From positions 1,922,001-1,986,000 of the forward strand of contig NZ_JBIZWA010000001.1 of assembly GCF_044769865.1 (NCBI RefSeq): a DNA stretch of 64,000 nucleotides, in the 5' to 3' direction. The notes beneath the pieces were generated by a model, which did not search any database, had not been told where the DNA came from, and saw only the letters and a program-made list of their open reading frames with translations. The position numbers and the translations under genes were made by a program. The stretch is from Homoserinimonas sp044769865 (GTDB taxonomy: Bacteria > Actinomycetota > Actinomycetes > Actinomycetales > Microbacteriaceae). Shown one piece after another: positions 24,666 through 32,198 of this stretch; position 1 is the stretch's first letter, and each line of letters begins with the position of its first letter.

Positions 24666-25511
24666 TCAGCCTGCGAAGGTGCGAGCGGGCATGCCGACCA
24701 CCCCGGCGTCGACGACGAAGAGGGCGCCGGCGAGCGGATCGTCCCCTGGCTCGAGGTTCTCCCGCGAGGTCGTGATGAACAGCCGGTCGAGCTTCGCGCC
24801 GCCGAAGGTGCAGGCGGTCGTCTGGCGCGCGTCGACGGTGATGACCTCGTCGAGTGCGCCATTCGGTGTGTAGCGGCGCACCTCGCCCGCGCCGTGCATC
24901 GCGACCCAGATGCCGCCATCCGCGTCGACCGTGAGGCCGTCGGGGTTCTCCTCGTCTGACATGACGACGAAGGGGCGCCGCCCGGTGAGCCCCGTGTCGG
25001 GGTCGTGGTCGAAGACCGAGATGGTGTGGGTGTCAGTGTCGTTGTAGTAGGCGAGGGAACCGTCGGGGCTCCACTCGAGGCCATTCGAGATCGTCGCCCC
25101 CTCCAGCACGGTGTGCACGCTGAGGTCGGGGTCGATGCGGTAGAGCTTCGCCGCACCGGGGCTCGCGTCGTAGGCCATCGTGCCGCAGTAGAAGCGGCCC
25201 TGCGGGTCGCATCCGCCGTCGTTCATGCGGATGCCGGCATCCGACCACACCTCGGGCAGCTGGGTGAGGGCGCCGTCGGGCGCTTCGAGGCAGAACCCGC
25301 GTTCGACGGCAATGATCGCCCCACCGTCCGCGCGCGGGCGCAGCGCCGCGGCCACCAAGCCGACGTGGCGGCGTGAGGTCGCGCCAGCCTCATCAGTCAA
25401 GAGCACGTCGCCCGCCAGCATGTCGACCCAGCGCAGGCCACCCCACGACTCAGCCCAGACGGGCCCTTCGCCGTGATACGCGAGGGGGTCGGTGAACTGC
25501 TCTGCCTGCAT
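24666..25511 (-). CDS. SMP-30/gluconolactonase/LRE family lactonase
   Basis: A 281-aa six-bladed beta-propeller enzyme. Family signatures are YHGEGPVW near the N-terminus (metal Glu), RMNDGGCDPQGRFYCGTM, ISNGLEWSPDG and NPDGLTVDADGGIWVAM. These enzymes open sugar lactones with a divalent metal. ATG 25511 has AAGGAG a few bases upstream. The frame continues much further in the 5' direction but lies antisense to the G6PDH-like gene. It is divergent from that gene, suggesting a dehydrogenase-lactonase pair. Confidence 0.9.
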   Translation of the reverse strand: MQAEQFTDPLAYHGEGPVWAESWGGLRWVDMLAGDVLLTDEAGATSRRHVGLVAAALRPRADGGAIIAVERGFCLEAPDGALTQLPEVWSDAGIRMNDGGCDPQGRFYCGTMAYDASPGAAKLYRIDPDLSVHTVLEGATISNGLEWSPDGSLAYYNDTDTHTISVFDHDPDTGLTGRRPFVVMSDEENPDGLTVDADGGIWVAMHGAGEVRRYTPNGALDEVITVDARQTTACTFGGAKLDRLFITTSRENLEPGDDPLAGALFVVDAGVVGMPARTFAG

Positions 25512-25591
25512 GGCGAGGCTCCTTTGCGGTGTCGGTGTCGTCCCAGCGTTGCACAGTGCTCTGCGGGGTGAGAAAGTTCGGCGAGCGAGCC

Positions 25592-25597
25592 TACAGT
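25592..25597 (+). promoter_or_regulatory. -10 box of the G6PDH-like gene
   Basis: TACAGT is followed by a leader of about 35 nt with the strong ribosome site GAGGAGGG (25626-25634) before GTG 25638. Confidence 0.45.
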
Positions 25598-25637
25598 GAC
25601 GCCTGAGGCCGACCTCACCGGCCACCGAGGAGGGAAC

Positions 25638-27059
25638 GTGGCAGAGCCGAACGAGGCAGAGTCGAGCGCAGCGGATGCCACGGGCATCCGTACCCTGATC
25701 ATCCTGGGCGCGACGGGCGACCTGGCGGGCCGCCTGCTCCTGCCGGGGCTCGCGAGCCTCGTCGCACGCGACCACCTCGACGCCCTGACGGTCGTGGGGG
25801 TCGGGTCGAGCGACTGGTCGGACGAGCAGTGGCAGCAGCGAGTGGAGGAATCCTTCGCGGAGACCGCGGGGGAGAGCGACGAGGAGACCCGGGGCCTGCT
25901 GCAGGCGATCGTGGAGCGCGCGAGATTCCATCGGGCGGATGTCACGGCATCCGGTGCGCTCGCCGAGGTGATCGCCGCCACAGAGGCGCCGGTCGCCGTG
26001 TACTTCGCCCTGCCGCCCTCCGTCACGATCGAGGCCTGCGCGGGGCTCACCCCCGACGACCTTCCGGAGGGCACGAGACTCGTGCTTGAGAAGCCCTTCG
26101 GACATGACCACGAGTCCGCTCGCGCCCTCAACCGCACCCTGGCTGCGCTCGTGCCGGAGGAGCAGATCTTTCGGGTCGACCACTGGCTCGCCGCGCCCAC
26201 CGCCGTGAACCTCCTCGGACTGCGCTTCGCCAACCTGATGCTCGAACCCGTGTGGAACAGCCGCTACATCGACCGCGTCGACATCATCTTCGATGAGGAC
26301 CTCACCCTTGAGGGTCGTGCCGGGTACTACGACGCGACCGGCGCGCTCGGCGACATGATCCAGAGCCACCTCCTGCTCGTGATGGGCCTCGTCGCCCTTG
26401 AGCCACCGGCGAGCCTCGGCGAGCGGGATGTTCGGGAGGCGATCGCGACCGTGCTGCGGGCGAGCGCGATCGACAGCGACTTCGCGAGCAGCACGAGGCG
26501 TGCCCGCTACACGGCCGGCGACATCGAGGGCCGCGAGGTGCCGAACTATGTGGACGAACCGGGAGTCGACCCCGAGCGCGGCACCGAGACCCTCGCGGAG
26601 GTGCGCGTCTCTATCAACAACTGGCGTTGGTCGGGAGTGCCCTTCGTGCTGCGCTCGGGCAAGTCGCTGGCCAGTCGGCGCCGCGAGATCATCGTGACCT
26701 TCAAGCCCGTGCCCCACCTTCCCAAGGGCTTCGGCGGTCGCGAGTCGCCGACTCGTGTGCGCATTGGGCTGTCGCCCGAGACGCTCGAGATCGAGTTCGA
26801 CGTCAACAGTCCGGGCGACGTCTTCACGCTCGACCGCGCGGTGCTGGGGACCAAGCTTCCCGAGTCGGAACTTCGACCCTACGGGCAGGTGCTCGAGGGT
26901 GTCTTCGCGGGCGATCCGCTCCTGTTCGTTCGCGATGACGCGGCCGTCGAGTGCTGGCGCATCGTCGAACCGGCGCTCGACGCCTGGGAGCGCGACGAGG
27001 TGCCCCTCGAGGAGTACCCCGCCGGGTCGCTCGGTCCGGAGCGCTGGGCGACGAAGTAG
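25638..27059 (+). CDS. Divergent glucose-6-phosphate dehydrogenase family protein
   Basis: A 473-aa Zwf-family enzyme. The nucleotide loop GATGDLAG (24-31), EKPFG (Lys152) and the second catalytic-site block GYYDATGALGDMIQSH (His244) are conserved. The substrate motif, normally RIDHYLGKE, is RVDHWLAAP (Asp181, His182, Trp183, Ala186), so the Tyr and Lys that hold the substrate phosphate in classical enzymes are absent. The Lys after GDLA is also replaced, by Gly31. The fold and oxidation chemistry are probably kept, but the substrate may not be glucose 6-phosphate. GTG 25638 is set by GAGGAGGG upstream. It lacks the tal-opcA neighbours usual for the housekeeping zwf. Confidence 0.85.
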   Translation: MAEPNEAESSAADATGIRTLIILGATGDLAGRLLLPGLASLVARDHLDALTVVGVGSSDWSDEQWQQRVEESFAETAGESDEETRGLLQAIVERARFHRADVTASGALAEVIAATEAPVAVYFALPPSVTIEACAGLTPDDLPEGTRLVLEKPFGHDHESARALNRTLAALVPEEQIFRVDHWLAAPTAVNLLGLRFANLMLEPVWNSRYIDRVDIIFDEDLTLEGRAGYYDATGALGDMIQSHLLLVMGLVALEPPASLGERDVREAIATVLRASAIDSDFASSTRRARYTAGDIEGREVPNYVDEPGVDPERGTETLAEVRVSINNWRWSGVPFVLRSGKSLASRRREIIVTFKPVPHLPKGFGGRESPTRVRIGLSPETLEIEFDVNSPGDVFTLDRAVLGTKLPESELRPYGQVLEGVFAGDPLLFVRDDAAVECWRIVEPALDAWERDEVPLEEYPAGSLGPERWATK

Positions 27060-27086
27060 CCACCTGTCCGGGCCGCACCCCCGGTG

Positions 27087-27092
27087 TACTGT
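27087..27092 (+). promoter_or_regulatory. -10 box, leaderless promoter of the alpha/beta hydrolase
   Basis: TACTGT, six bases (ggctag), then GTG 27099. Confidence 0.6.
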
Positions 27093-27098
27093 GGCTAG

Positions 27099-27836
27099 GT
27101 GATCACGGCGTTGGCGGATGGGCGGCTCCTCGCCGAGAAGACGGGCGGCACCCCCGTACAGGTCGTCGCCCTCCATGGGTGGGGCCGCACGGGCGCCGAT
27201 TTCGGCGCCATCGTCGCGGGCCTCAACGCCCTCGCGATCCACCTTCCCGGCTTCGGCATCACCCCGGAACCCTCGGATGCCTGGGGCAGCGAGCACTATG
27301 CGGATGACCTCGTCGAGGCCCTCCGCGAGCTCGGGCCGACCGTCATCGTCGCCCACTCCTTCGGCGGTCGCGTCGCCGTGCGACTTGCGGCGAAGCATCC
27401 GGAACTCGTCAAGGGCCTCGTGCTCACAGGCGTGCCGCTCCTGCGCCTTCAGGCGGCGCCCAAGGCCGCCCTCGGCTATCGCATCATCAGGGCCCTCGCG
27501 AAGCGTGGCCTCGTCTCGCAGAAGACGTTTGAGGCCCAGCGCCGCAAGCACGGCTCGGCCGACTATCGCAACGCGCAGGGGGTCATGCGCGACGTCATGG
27601 TGCGGGTCGTCGGCGAGGACTACCGCGATGACCTCGCGCGCATCACGGTGCCCGTGCGCATGGTGTGGGGCGAGAACGACACCGCCGCCCCGGCCGACGC
27701 GGGCAGGGCGGCGAGCGAACTGCTCGCGGATGCCCGGTTCCGCCTGGTGCCGGGCAGCGGGCACCTGCTGGAAGGCGGCCTCGTGCCCGCCGTACGCGAA
27801 GAACTCATGACACTGTTGGAGGACGTGGCGCAGTGA
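27099..27836 (+). CDS. Alpha/beta-fold hydrolase
   Basis: A 245-aa protein. The nucleophile elbow is reduced to AHSFGGR (Ser about residue 88). The oxyanion region is LHGWGRTG, an acidic residue follows at WGENDTAA and the final His is in GSGHLLEGG, so a Ser-Asp-His triad is complete. The substrate is unknown. The GTG at 27099 is leaderless by promoter spacing. Its stop overlaps the GTG of the MurF-like gene (GTGA), which ties it to cell-wall peptide ligation, perhaps as an esterase or amidase on the product (inference). Confidence 0.88.
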   Translation: MITALADGRLLAEKTGGTPVQVVALHGWGRTGADFGAIVAGLNALAIHLPGFGITPEPSDAWGSEHYADDLVEALRELGPTVIVAHSFGGRVAVRLAAKHPELVKGLVLTGVPLLRLQAAPKAALGYRIIRALAKRGLVSQKTFEAQRRKHGSADYRNAQGVMRDVMVRVVGEDYRDDLARITVPVRMVWGENDTAAPADAGRAASELLADARFRLVPGSGHLLEGGLVPAVREELMTLLEDVAQ

Positions 27837-29398
27837 CTGCCCTCATCATCGTGACCCTCATCGCGGGACTCGCCGCAGGCGCGCTCGCCGTGTTGCGCTG
27901 GCTGCGTGTCGCACAGCGCGAGCACTACATCGCCGGCTGGGTCTCCCGCATCGGTGCGCTCTGGGTCGTGCGCCGCCCCGTCAACGCGGTAATCGCGAGC
28001 CTCGTGGTGCTCCTGGTCGCTGCCGCCGTGTTGCTCGCTCTCACGGGCGCCGGGCTTGCAAGCGGCATCACGAGCATCCTTGCCGTCATCGCTGCCGCTC
28101 TCCTTCCGGTCGGGCTCGGCGTGCGCGGCAGAAGTACCCCCCTCAACTGGACCCAGCGAGCCCGCCGTCTCGCGGCCGCCTATGCCGTCGCACTCCTCGC
28201 GGTCGGCGCCCTGCTCTGGTGGCTCGTCGGGCTGCCGGGCGTCGCACTCACGGTGCTCCTCGCGCCGGTGATCATGGACGGCGTGCTCGTGCCCATGAAC
28301 GCCCTCGAGAAGCGCCTCTCGCACAAATATCTGGTCAGCGCGCGCAAGCGTCTCGGCCAGGTTCGCCCGACGGTCGTGGCGATCACCGGCTCCTACGGCA
28401 AGACCTCGACCAAGGGCTACGTCGCGCACGTGCTCGCGGGTGCCTTCTCGGTCGTCGCGAGCCCCGCGAGCTTCAACAACCTCATGGGACTCTCGCGCGC
28501 CGTCAACGACCGTGTCGTGCCGGGCACGGAGGTCTTCGTGGCCGAGATGGGTGTCTATGGCCCCGGTGAGATCCGCGAGCTGAGCGAGAGCTTCCCGCCG
28601 GATGTCGCGGCCATCACGACGATCGGCGAGGCACACCTCGCACGCATGAAGACCAAGGAGACGATCGCTCGCGCGAAGGGCGAGATCACGGAGCGGGCCA
28701 AGACGGTCGTGCTGCCCGTCGATGAGCCGGAACTGCGCGCGCTCGTGGAGCGCTGCCGCACGGAGGGCAAGCGGGTCGTCACGGTCTCGACCGTGCCGGG
28801 AACGGATGCCGACGTGGTCGTGGATGCCGCGGCATCCGTTGTCACGATGCGCACCGCCGAGGGCGCGACGACCGTCCCCGTCGAGATCCCCGGCACGGGC
28901 CACGCCGTCAACATCGCCGTCACGGTCGGCGTCGCCCTCGCGCTCGACGTCGACGCCGCGGCGATCGCGCCGCGCCTCACGGCGCTTCCCGGCTCGCAGC
29001 ACCGCGCCGAGGTGCAGAAGGCGCCGAACGGCACCCTCATCATCGACGACACCTACAACTCCAACCCCGTCGGCTCCGAGCGTGCGCTCGAGGGTGCCGC
29101 CGCCCTCGCGGGGGAGCGGGGCGGGCAGCTCGTCGTCGTGACGCCCGGCATGGTCGAGCTGGGGCCGGTGCAGTTCGAGCGCAACCGCGCCTTCGCGGCA
29201 TCCGTGACGGCTCGCGGCGGCAGGCTCCTTATCGTCGGGCGCACGAACCGCGCGGCGCTCCTTGCAGGATCGGCCGGCGCCGAGCATCCGTCGCTCGTCT
29301 TCGACCGCCGCGAAGACGCGGTGCAGGTGGCGCTCGATCAGGCCGCAGACAGAGGCGTTATCCTCTATGAGAACGACCTGCCAGACCACTACCCCTGA
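27833..29398 (+). CDS. Membrane-tethered MurF-like Mur ligase
   Basis: A 521-aa protein. The first about 155 residues hold roughly five transmembrane helices (about 3-22, 52-71, 77-95, 113-131, 137-155), which ordinary MurF lacks. The Mur ligase core follows: ATP loop TGSYGKTS (Lys190), EMGVYGPGEI, TTIGEAHLARM, and DDTYNSNP near residue 405. These enzymes join an amino acid or dipeptide to a carboxylate using ATP. Together with the Ddl-like gene downstream it could attach a D-amino dipeptide or act on a lipid-linked precursor at the membrane (inference). The GTG overlaps the hydrolase stop. A housekeeping murF is expected elsewhere. Confidence 0.88.
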   Translation: MTALIIVTLIAGLAAGALAVLRWLRVAQREHYIAGWVSRIGALWVVRRPVNAVIASLVVLLVAAAVLLALTGAGLASGITSILAVIAAALLPVGLGVRGRSTPLNWTQRARRLAAAYAVALLAVGALLWWLVGLPGVALTVLLAPVIMDGVLVPMNALEKRLSHKYLVSARKRLGQVRPTVVAITGSYGKTSTKGYVAHVLAGAFSVVASPASFNNLMGLSRAVNDRVVPGTEVFVAEMGVYGPGEIRELSESFPPDVAAITTIGEAHLARMKTKETIARAKGEITERAKTVVLPVDEPELRALVERCRTEGKRVVTVSTVPGTDADVVVDAAASVVTMRTAEGATTVPVEIPGTGHAVNIAVTVGVALALDVDAAAIAPRLTALPGSQHRAEVQKAPNGTLIIDDTYNSNPVGSERALEGAAALAGERGGQLVVVTPGMVELGPVQFERNRAFAASVTARGGRLLIVGRTNRAALLAGSAGAEHPSLVFDRREDAVQVALDQAADRGVILYENDLPDHYP

Positions 29399-29501
29399 TC
29401 GCTGAGCGTGACGGGACGCATCGGGACTGGCGGGTGACGCGGCCGGATGCGGGCCACACGGCCATGCGCACAGCGCCTGGGCAAGCGAGCACCGGAGGAT
29501 C

Positions 29502-30644
29502 ATGAGCAGCACGTGGGCGGTCGTTTTCGGAGGCCCCTCTCCCGAGCACGAGATCTCGATCCTGACTGGGCTCCAGTCGGAGCGGGTGCTGCTCGACGCG
29601 GGTGACACCGTGCTGCCGCTGTACTGGGCGCCCGCGGGCGGCTGGTTCCTCGTGCCGAACAAGACCGAGGCGAAGGACTACCTCGAGGGCGTGCCGAAGG
29701 GCTCCAAGCCCGTTGACCTGCGCCTCGGTGAGAACGCCGGGCTGTTCATCAAGAAGCGCTTCGGCGAAGACGAACTCTCGCCGGAGGCGGCGCTGCTCTG
29801 CCTCCACGGCGGCGTGGGCGAGGGCGGCGGCGCGGCCGCGCTCTTCAGCCTGCTCGGCATCCCCGCGACGGGGTCGAGCCTCTTCGCCGGCGCCGTCGGC
29901 ATGGACAAGCTGGCCTTCGGCGGGCTCATGACCTCTGCCGGCATCGCCTCGCTGCCGCGCGAGCCGCTCTCCGCGCTGCGCGAGCCCGGCTTCGCGGGGC
30001 CCTACATCGTCAAGCCGCGCTTCGGTGGCTCCTCGATCGGCATCGAGATCGTGGATGACATCGCGGCGGCCCGCGCGATCGGCAAGGCCTCCAGCCACCT
30101 GCGCGCTGGCGCCGTGCTCGAGCCCTACCGGCCCGAGTTGATCGACCTCAACATCAGTTTCCGCACCGCGCCAAAGCTCGAGCTGACGCAGCTCGAGAAG
30201 CCGTTGCGCGGCGGCGGCGAGTCTGGCCTCTACTCCTACGCCGAGAAGTACCTCGCGGGCGGTGCGGGTCAGGATGCCGGACTCACGAGCGCACCTAGAG
30301 AGTTCCCGGCGGTCGTCCCCGAGGGCGTCGCCGAGAAGGCCGCTGAACTCGCAACCCTCGTCGCAGAGACGACGGGACTCACGGGCATCGTGCGCGTCGA
30401 CCTGCTCCTCGACGAGACGACCGGTGAGCTCTTCGTCAACGAGGTCAACTCGATCCCCGGTGCCATGTCGCTCTACCTGTGGGCGCCGCAGCAGCCGGCC
30501 GCGGTCGTGCTCCGCGACGCCCTCGCGGAGGCGCGCGACAAGCCGTTCACCCTTCCTGCGGGCGGCTTCGGCTCGGGTGCGGCACTCCGCGCGGCCGGCG
30601 GCATCGCGGGCAAGCTCGTGGGGCTCGACGGCCCGCGCGCCTGA
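29502..30644 (+). CDS. D-alanine--D-alanine ligase-like ATP-grasp protein
   Basis: A 380-aa protein. Family blocks are FGGPSPEHEISILTG at the N-terminus, KPRFGGSSIGI, YSYAEKYLAGG, VRVDLLLDETTGE and NEVNSIPG, the metal-binding end. The catalytic loop normally written LHGxxGEDG reads LHGGVGEGG, a departure that may affect the substrate. The ATG has GGAGG directly upstream. Actinobacteria commonly have ddl between gpsA and DUF3515-thiL. Here the SMP-30, G6PDH-like, hydrolase and MurF-like genes lie in between. It could be the main Ddl or a specialised paralogue paired with the MurF-like gene. Confidence 0.87.
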   Translation: MSSTWAVVFGGPSPEHEISILTGLQSERVLLDAGDTVLPLYWAPAGGWFLVPNKTEAKDYLEGVPKGSKPVDLRLGENAGLFIKKRFGEDELSPEAALLCLHGGVGEGGGAAALFSLLGIPATGSSLFAGAVGMDKLAFGGLMTSAGIASLPREPLSALREPGFAGPYIVKPRFGGSSIGIEIVDDIAAARAIGKASSHLRAGAVLEPYRPELIDLNISFRTAPKLELTQLEKPLRGGGESGLYSYAEKYLAGGAGQDAGLTSAPREFPAVVPEGVAEKAAELATLVAETTGLTGIVRVDLLLDETTGELFVNEVNSIPGAMSLYLWAPQQPAAVVLRDALAEARDKPFTLPAGGFGSGAALRAAGGIAGKLVGLDGPRA

Positions 30645-30706
30645 TCCTCCGCACCTGATCCTCCGGGCCTGTTCGTCGGGCTGAGGCTCGGCGAATGGCG
30701 CTGCGG

Positions 30707-31192
30707 CTACTCCTCGGTGCCCAGCACGTCTTCCGCGGCCGTGCAGAAGCGGTCGGCGGGGATCGTGCCGACGGCATTCGCGACCGCGACAAGTGCTGCC
30801 GTGCCCGAGGATGCCGTGCTGTCGACCGTGACACGCACGGCGGGCTCGCGGCCGTAGGTCGTGAAGACGAAGGTTGGGGCATCCGCGTCGTCGCGCAGCC
30901 AGTCGATGCCGCGCACGGTGAAGCAGGGGAGCGTCGAGGGCCCCGTCTGCTCGACCCCGCAGTGGAGGAAGACGGATGCCGGTGAACCCCACGCGCCCGT
31001 CGCCTGCGCGTCGGTGTCGCGGCGTTCGAGCTCGTCGATCGCGGCGGGAAGGCGCACGGTGACGTCGGCGCATTCGACGGCCGCGGCATCCGGTGCTGCC
31101 GTCATGGGGACGGCCGCGCTGCAGCCCGTGAGAGCGAGGAGGAGGGCTGTCGCAGCGATCGCTGCGCGTGCCGGTCGAGTCGTGGTGCCCAT
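30707..31192 (-). CDS. DUF3515 lipoprotein
   Basis: A 161-aa lipoprotein: signal peptide with lipobox LTGC (Cys24), then the DUF3515 domain with three to four further Cys (VECADV, FLHCGV, LPCFTV, RFCTAA) that may form disulfides. The function is unknown, but the family is widespread in Actinobacteria, usually between ddl and thiL as here. ATG 31192 is set by a TAGCCT -10 box 7 nt upstream (leaderless). It converges on the Ddl-like gene and diverges from thiL. Confidence 0.88.
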   Translation of the reverse strand: MGTTTRPARAAIAATALLLALTGCSAAVPMTAAPDAAAVECADVTVRLPAAIDELERRDTDAQATGAWGSPASVFLHCGVEQTGPSTLPCFTVRGIDWLRDDADAPTFVFTTYGREPAVRVTVDSTASSGTAALVAVANAVGTIPADRFCTAAEDVLGTEE

Positions 31193-31199
31193 CACTGTC

Positions 31200-31209
31200 A
31201 GGCTACCGT
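31200..31209. promoter_or_regulatory. Overlapping divergent -10 boxes for DUF3515 and thiL
   Basis: The minus strand reads TAGCCT (31205-31200) and the plus strand reads TACCGT (31204-31209). The two boxes share the central TA. Each is exactly 7 nt from its ATG (31192 and 31217), so two leaderless genes fire from one 10-bp element. Confidence 0.62.
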
Positions 31210-31216
31210 GTCAAGC

Positions 31217-32185
31217 ATGAGCGCCCCCGACACCCTCGCGTCGGTGGGGGAGTCCGCGGCACTGCAGCGCATCTTTCCCCGCCTCCCGCACGCCAACGCG
31301 ACCCTGCTCGGTCCGGGCGACGACGCCGCCGTCATCGCGGCCCCTGACGGTCGCTTCGTCGTCACGACCGACATGATGATCCACGGCCCGGATTTTCGTC
31401 TCGCATGGTCGAGCCCCTTCGACCTCGGCTGGAAGGCGGCCGCCTCGAACCTCTCGGATGTCGCCGCCATGGGTGCCGTGCCGAGCGCGCTCGTTGTCGC
31501 CCTTGCCCTCCCAGACGACACGCGCATCGCCGTGCTGGAGGAGATTGCCGACGGTCTCCGCGAGGCGTGTGAGGCACTCGCGCCTGGTTGCGGGGTTGTC
31601 GGTGGTGACATGTCGGTGTCGCCGACCATGACCTTCGCGGTGACGGCATTCGGTGATCTCGAGGGTCGCGCGCCCGTGACCCGCTCGGGTGCAAGGGTTG
31701 GCGACACGGTGGCCGTTTCTGGCGCACTCGGTGCGGCCGCCCGCGGACTCGCGGTGCTGTTCACCGAGGCGGTCAACGCCGACGGCGCTCCGGATGCCGC
31801 ACTCGCCGCCGCGGTCGGTGACAGAACGCTCGCCCAACGTCGCCCCTCTCCGCCGATCGCCGACGGAAAGCTCGCGTCACTCGCCGGCGCCACGGCCATG
31901 CTCGACCTCAGCGACGGTCTCGCGAAGGATGCGGCGCGCATCGCCTCGGCGAGTGATGTCGCCATCGACTTCGACTCGGCGGCGCTGGGACCGGACGTCG
32001 CGCTCGCCCTCGGCGGCGGCGAGGACCACTCCCTGCTCGCCAGCTTCCCGGCTGGCGCGACGCTCCCCGGTGGTTTCCGCGCTGTCGGTGCGGTTCGCGC
32101 TGGCTCGGGCGTGTTGCTTGACGGCGCTCCGCTCACGGCTGCGGGGTGGGACCCGTACCGCGGTTGGGACGGGCTCGCAGGCTGA
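31217..32185 (+). CDS. thiL: Thiamine-monophosphate kinase
   Basis: A 322-aa PurM-fold kinase making thiamine diphosphate from the monophosphate. Motifs are GPGDDAAVI near residue 35, VVTTDMMIHGPDF, GWKAAASNLSDVAAMG, VVGGDMS and MLDLSDGLAKDA, with GGEDHSLLA near the C-terminus. ATG 31217 fits the leaderless promoter, whereas GTG 31208 would begin within the -10 box. Gene order DUF3515-thiL is usual in the phylum. Confidence 0.95.
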   Translation: MSAPDTLASVGESAALQRIFPRLPHANATLLGPGDDAAVIAAPDGRFVVTTDMMIHGPDFRLAWSSPFDLGWKAAASNLSDVAAMGAVPSALVVALALPDDTRIAVLEEIADGLREACEALAPGCGVVGGDMSVSPTMTFAVTAFGDLEGRAPVTRSGARVGDTVAVSGALGAAARGLAVLFTEAVNADGAPDAALAAAVGDRTLAQRRPSPPIADGKLASLAGATAMLDLSDGLAKDAARIASASDVAIDFDSAALGPDVALALGGGEDHSLLASFPAGATLPGGFRAVGAVRAGSGVLLDGAPLTAAGWDPYRGWDGLAG

Positions 32186-32198
32186 GCCGCAGCCGGCG

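Noticed and set aside
25512..27764. Upstream extension of the SMP-30 frame
   Set aside because: It runs antisense through the G6PDH-like and hydrolase genes. Similarity begins only at ATG 25511, which has a good ribosome site.
30640..30665. Short tandem repeat CCTGATCCTCCG after the Ddl-like gene
   Set aside because: Only two copies in a convergent intergenic gap. No hairpin or known site, and probably slippage.
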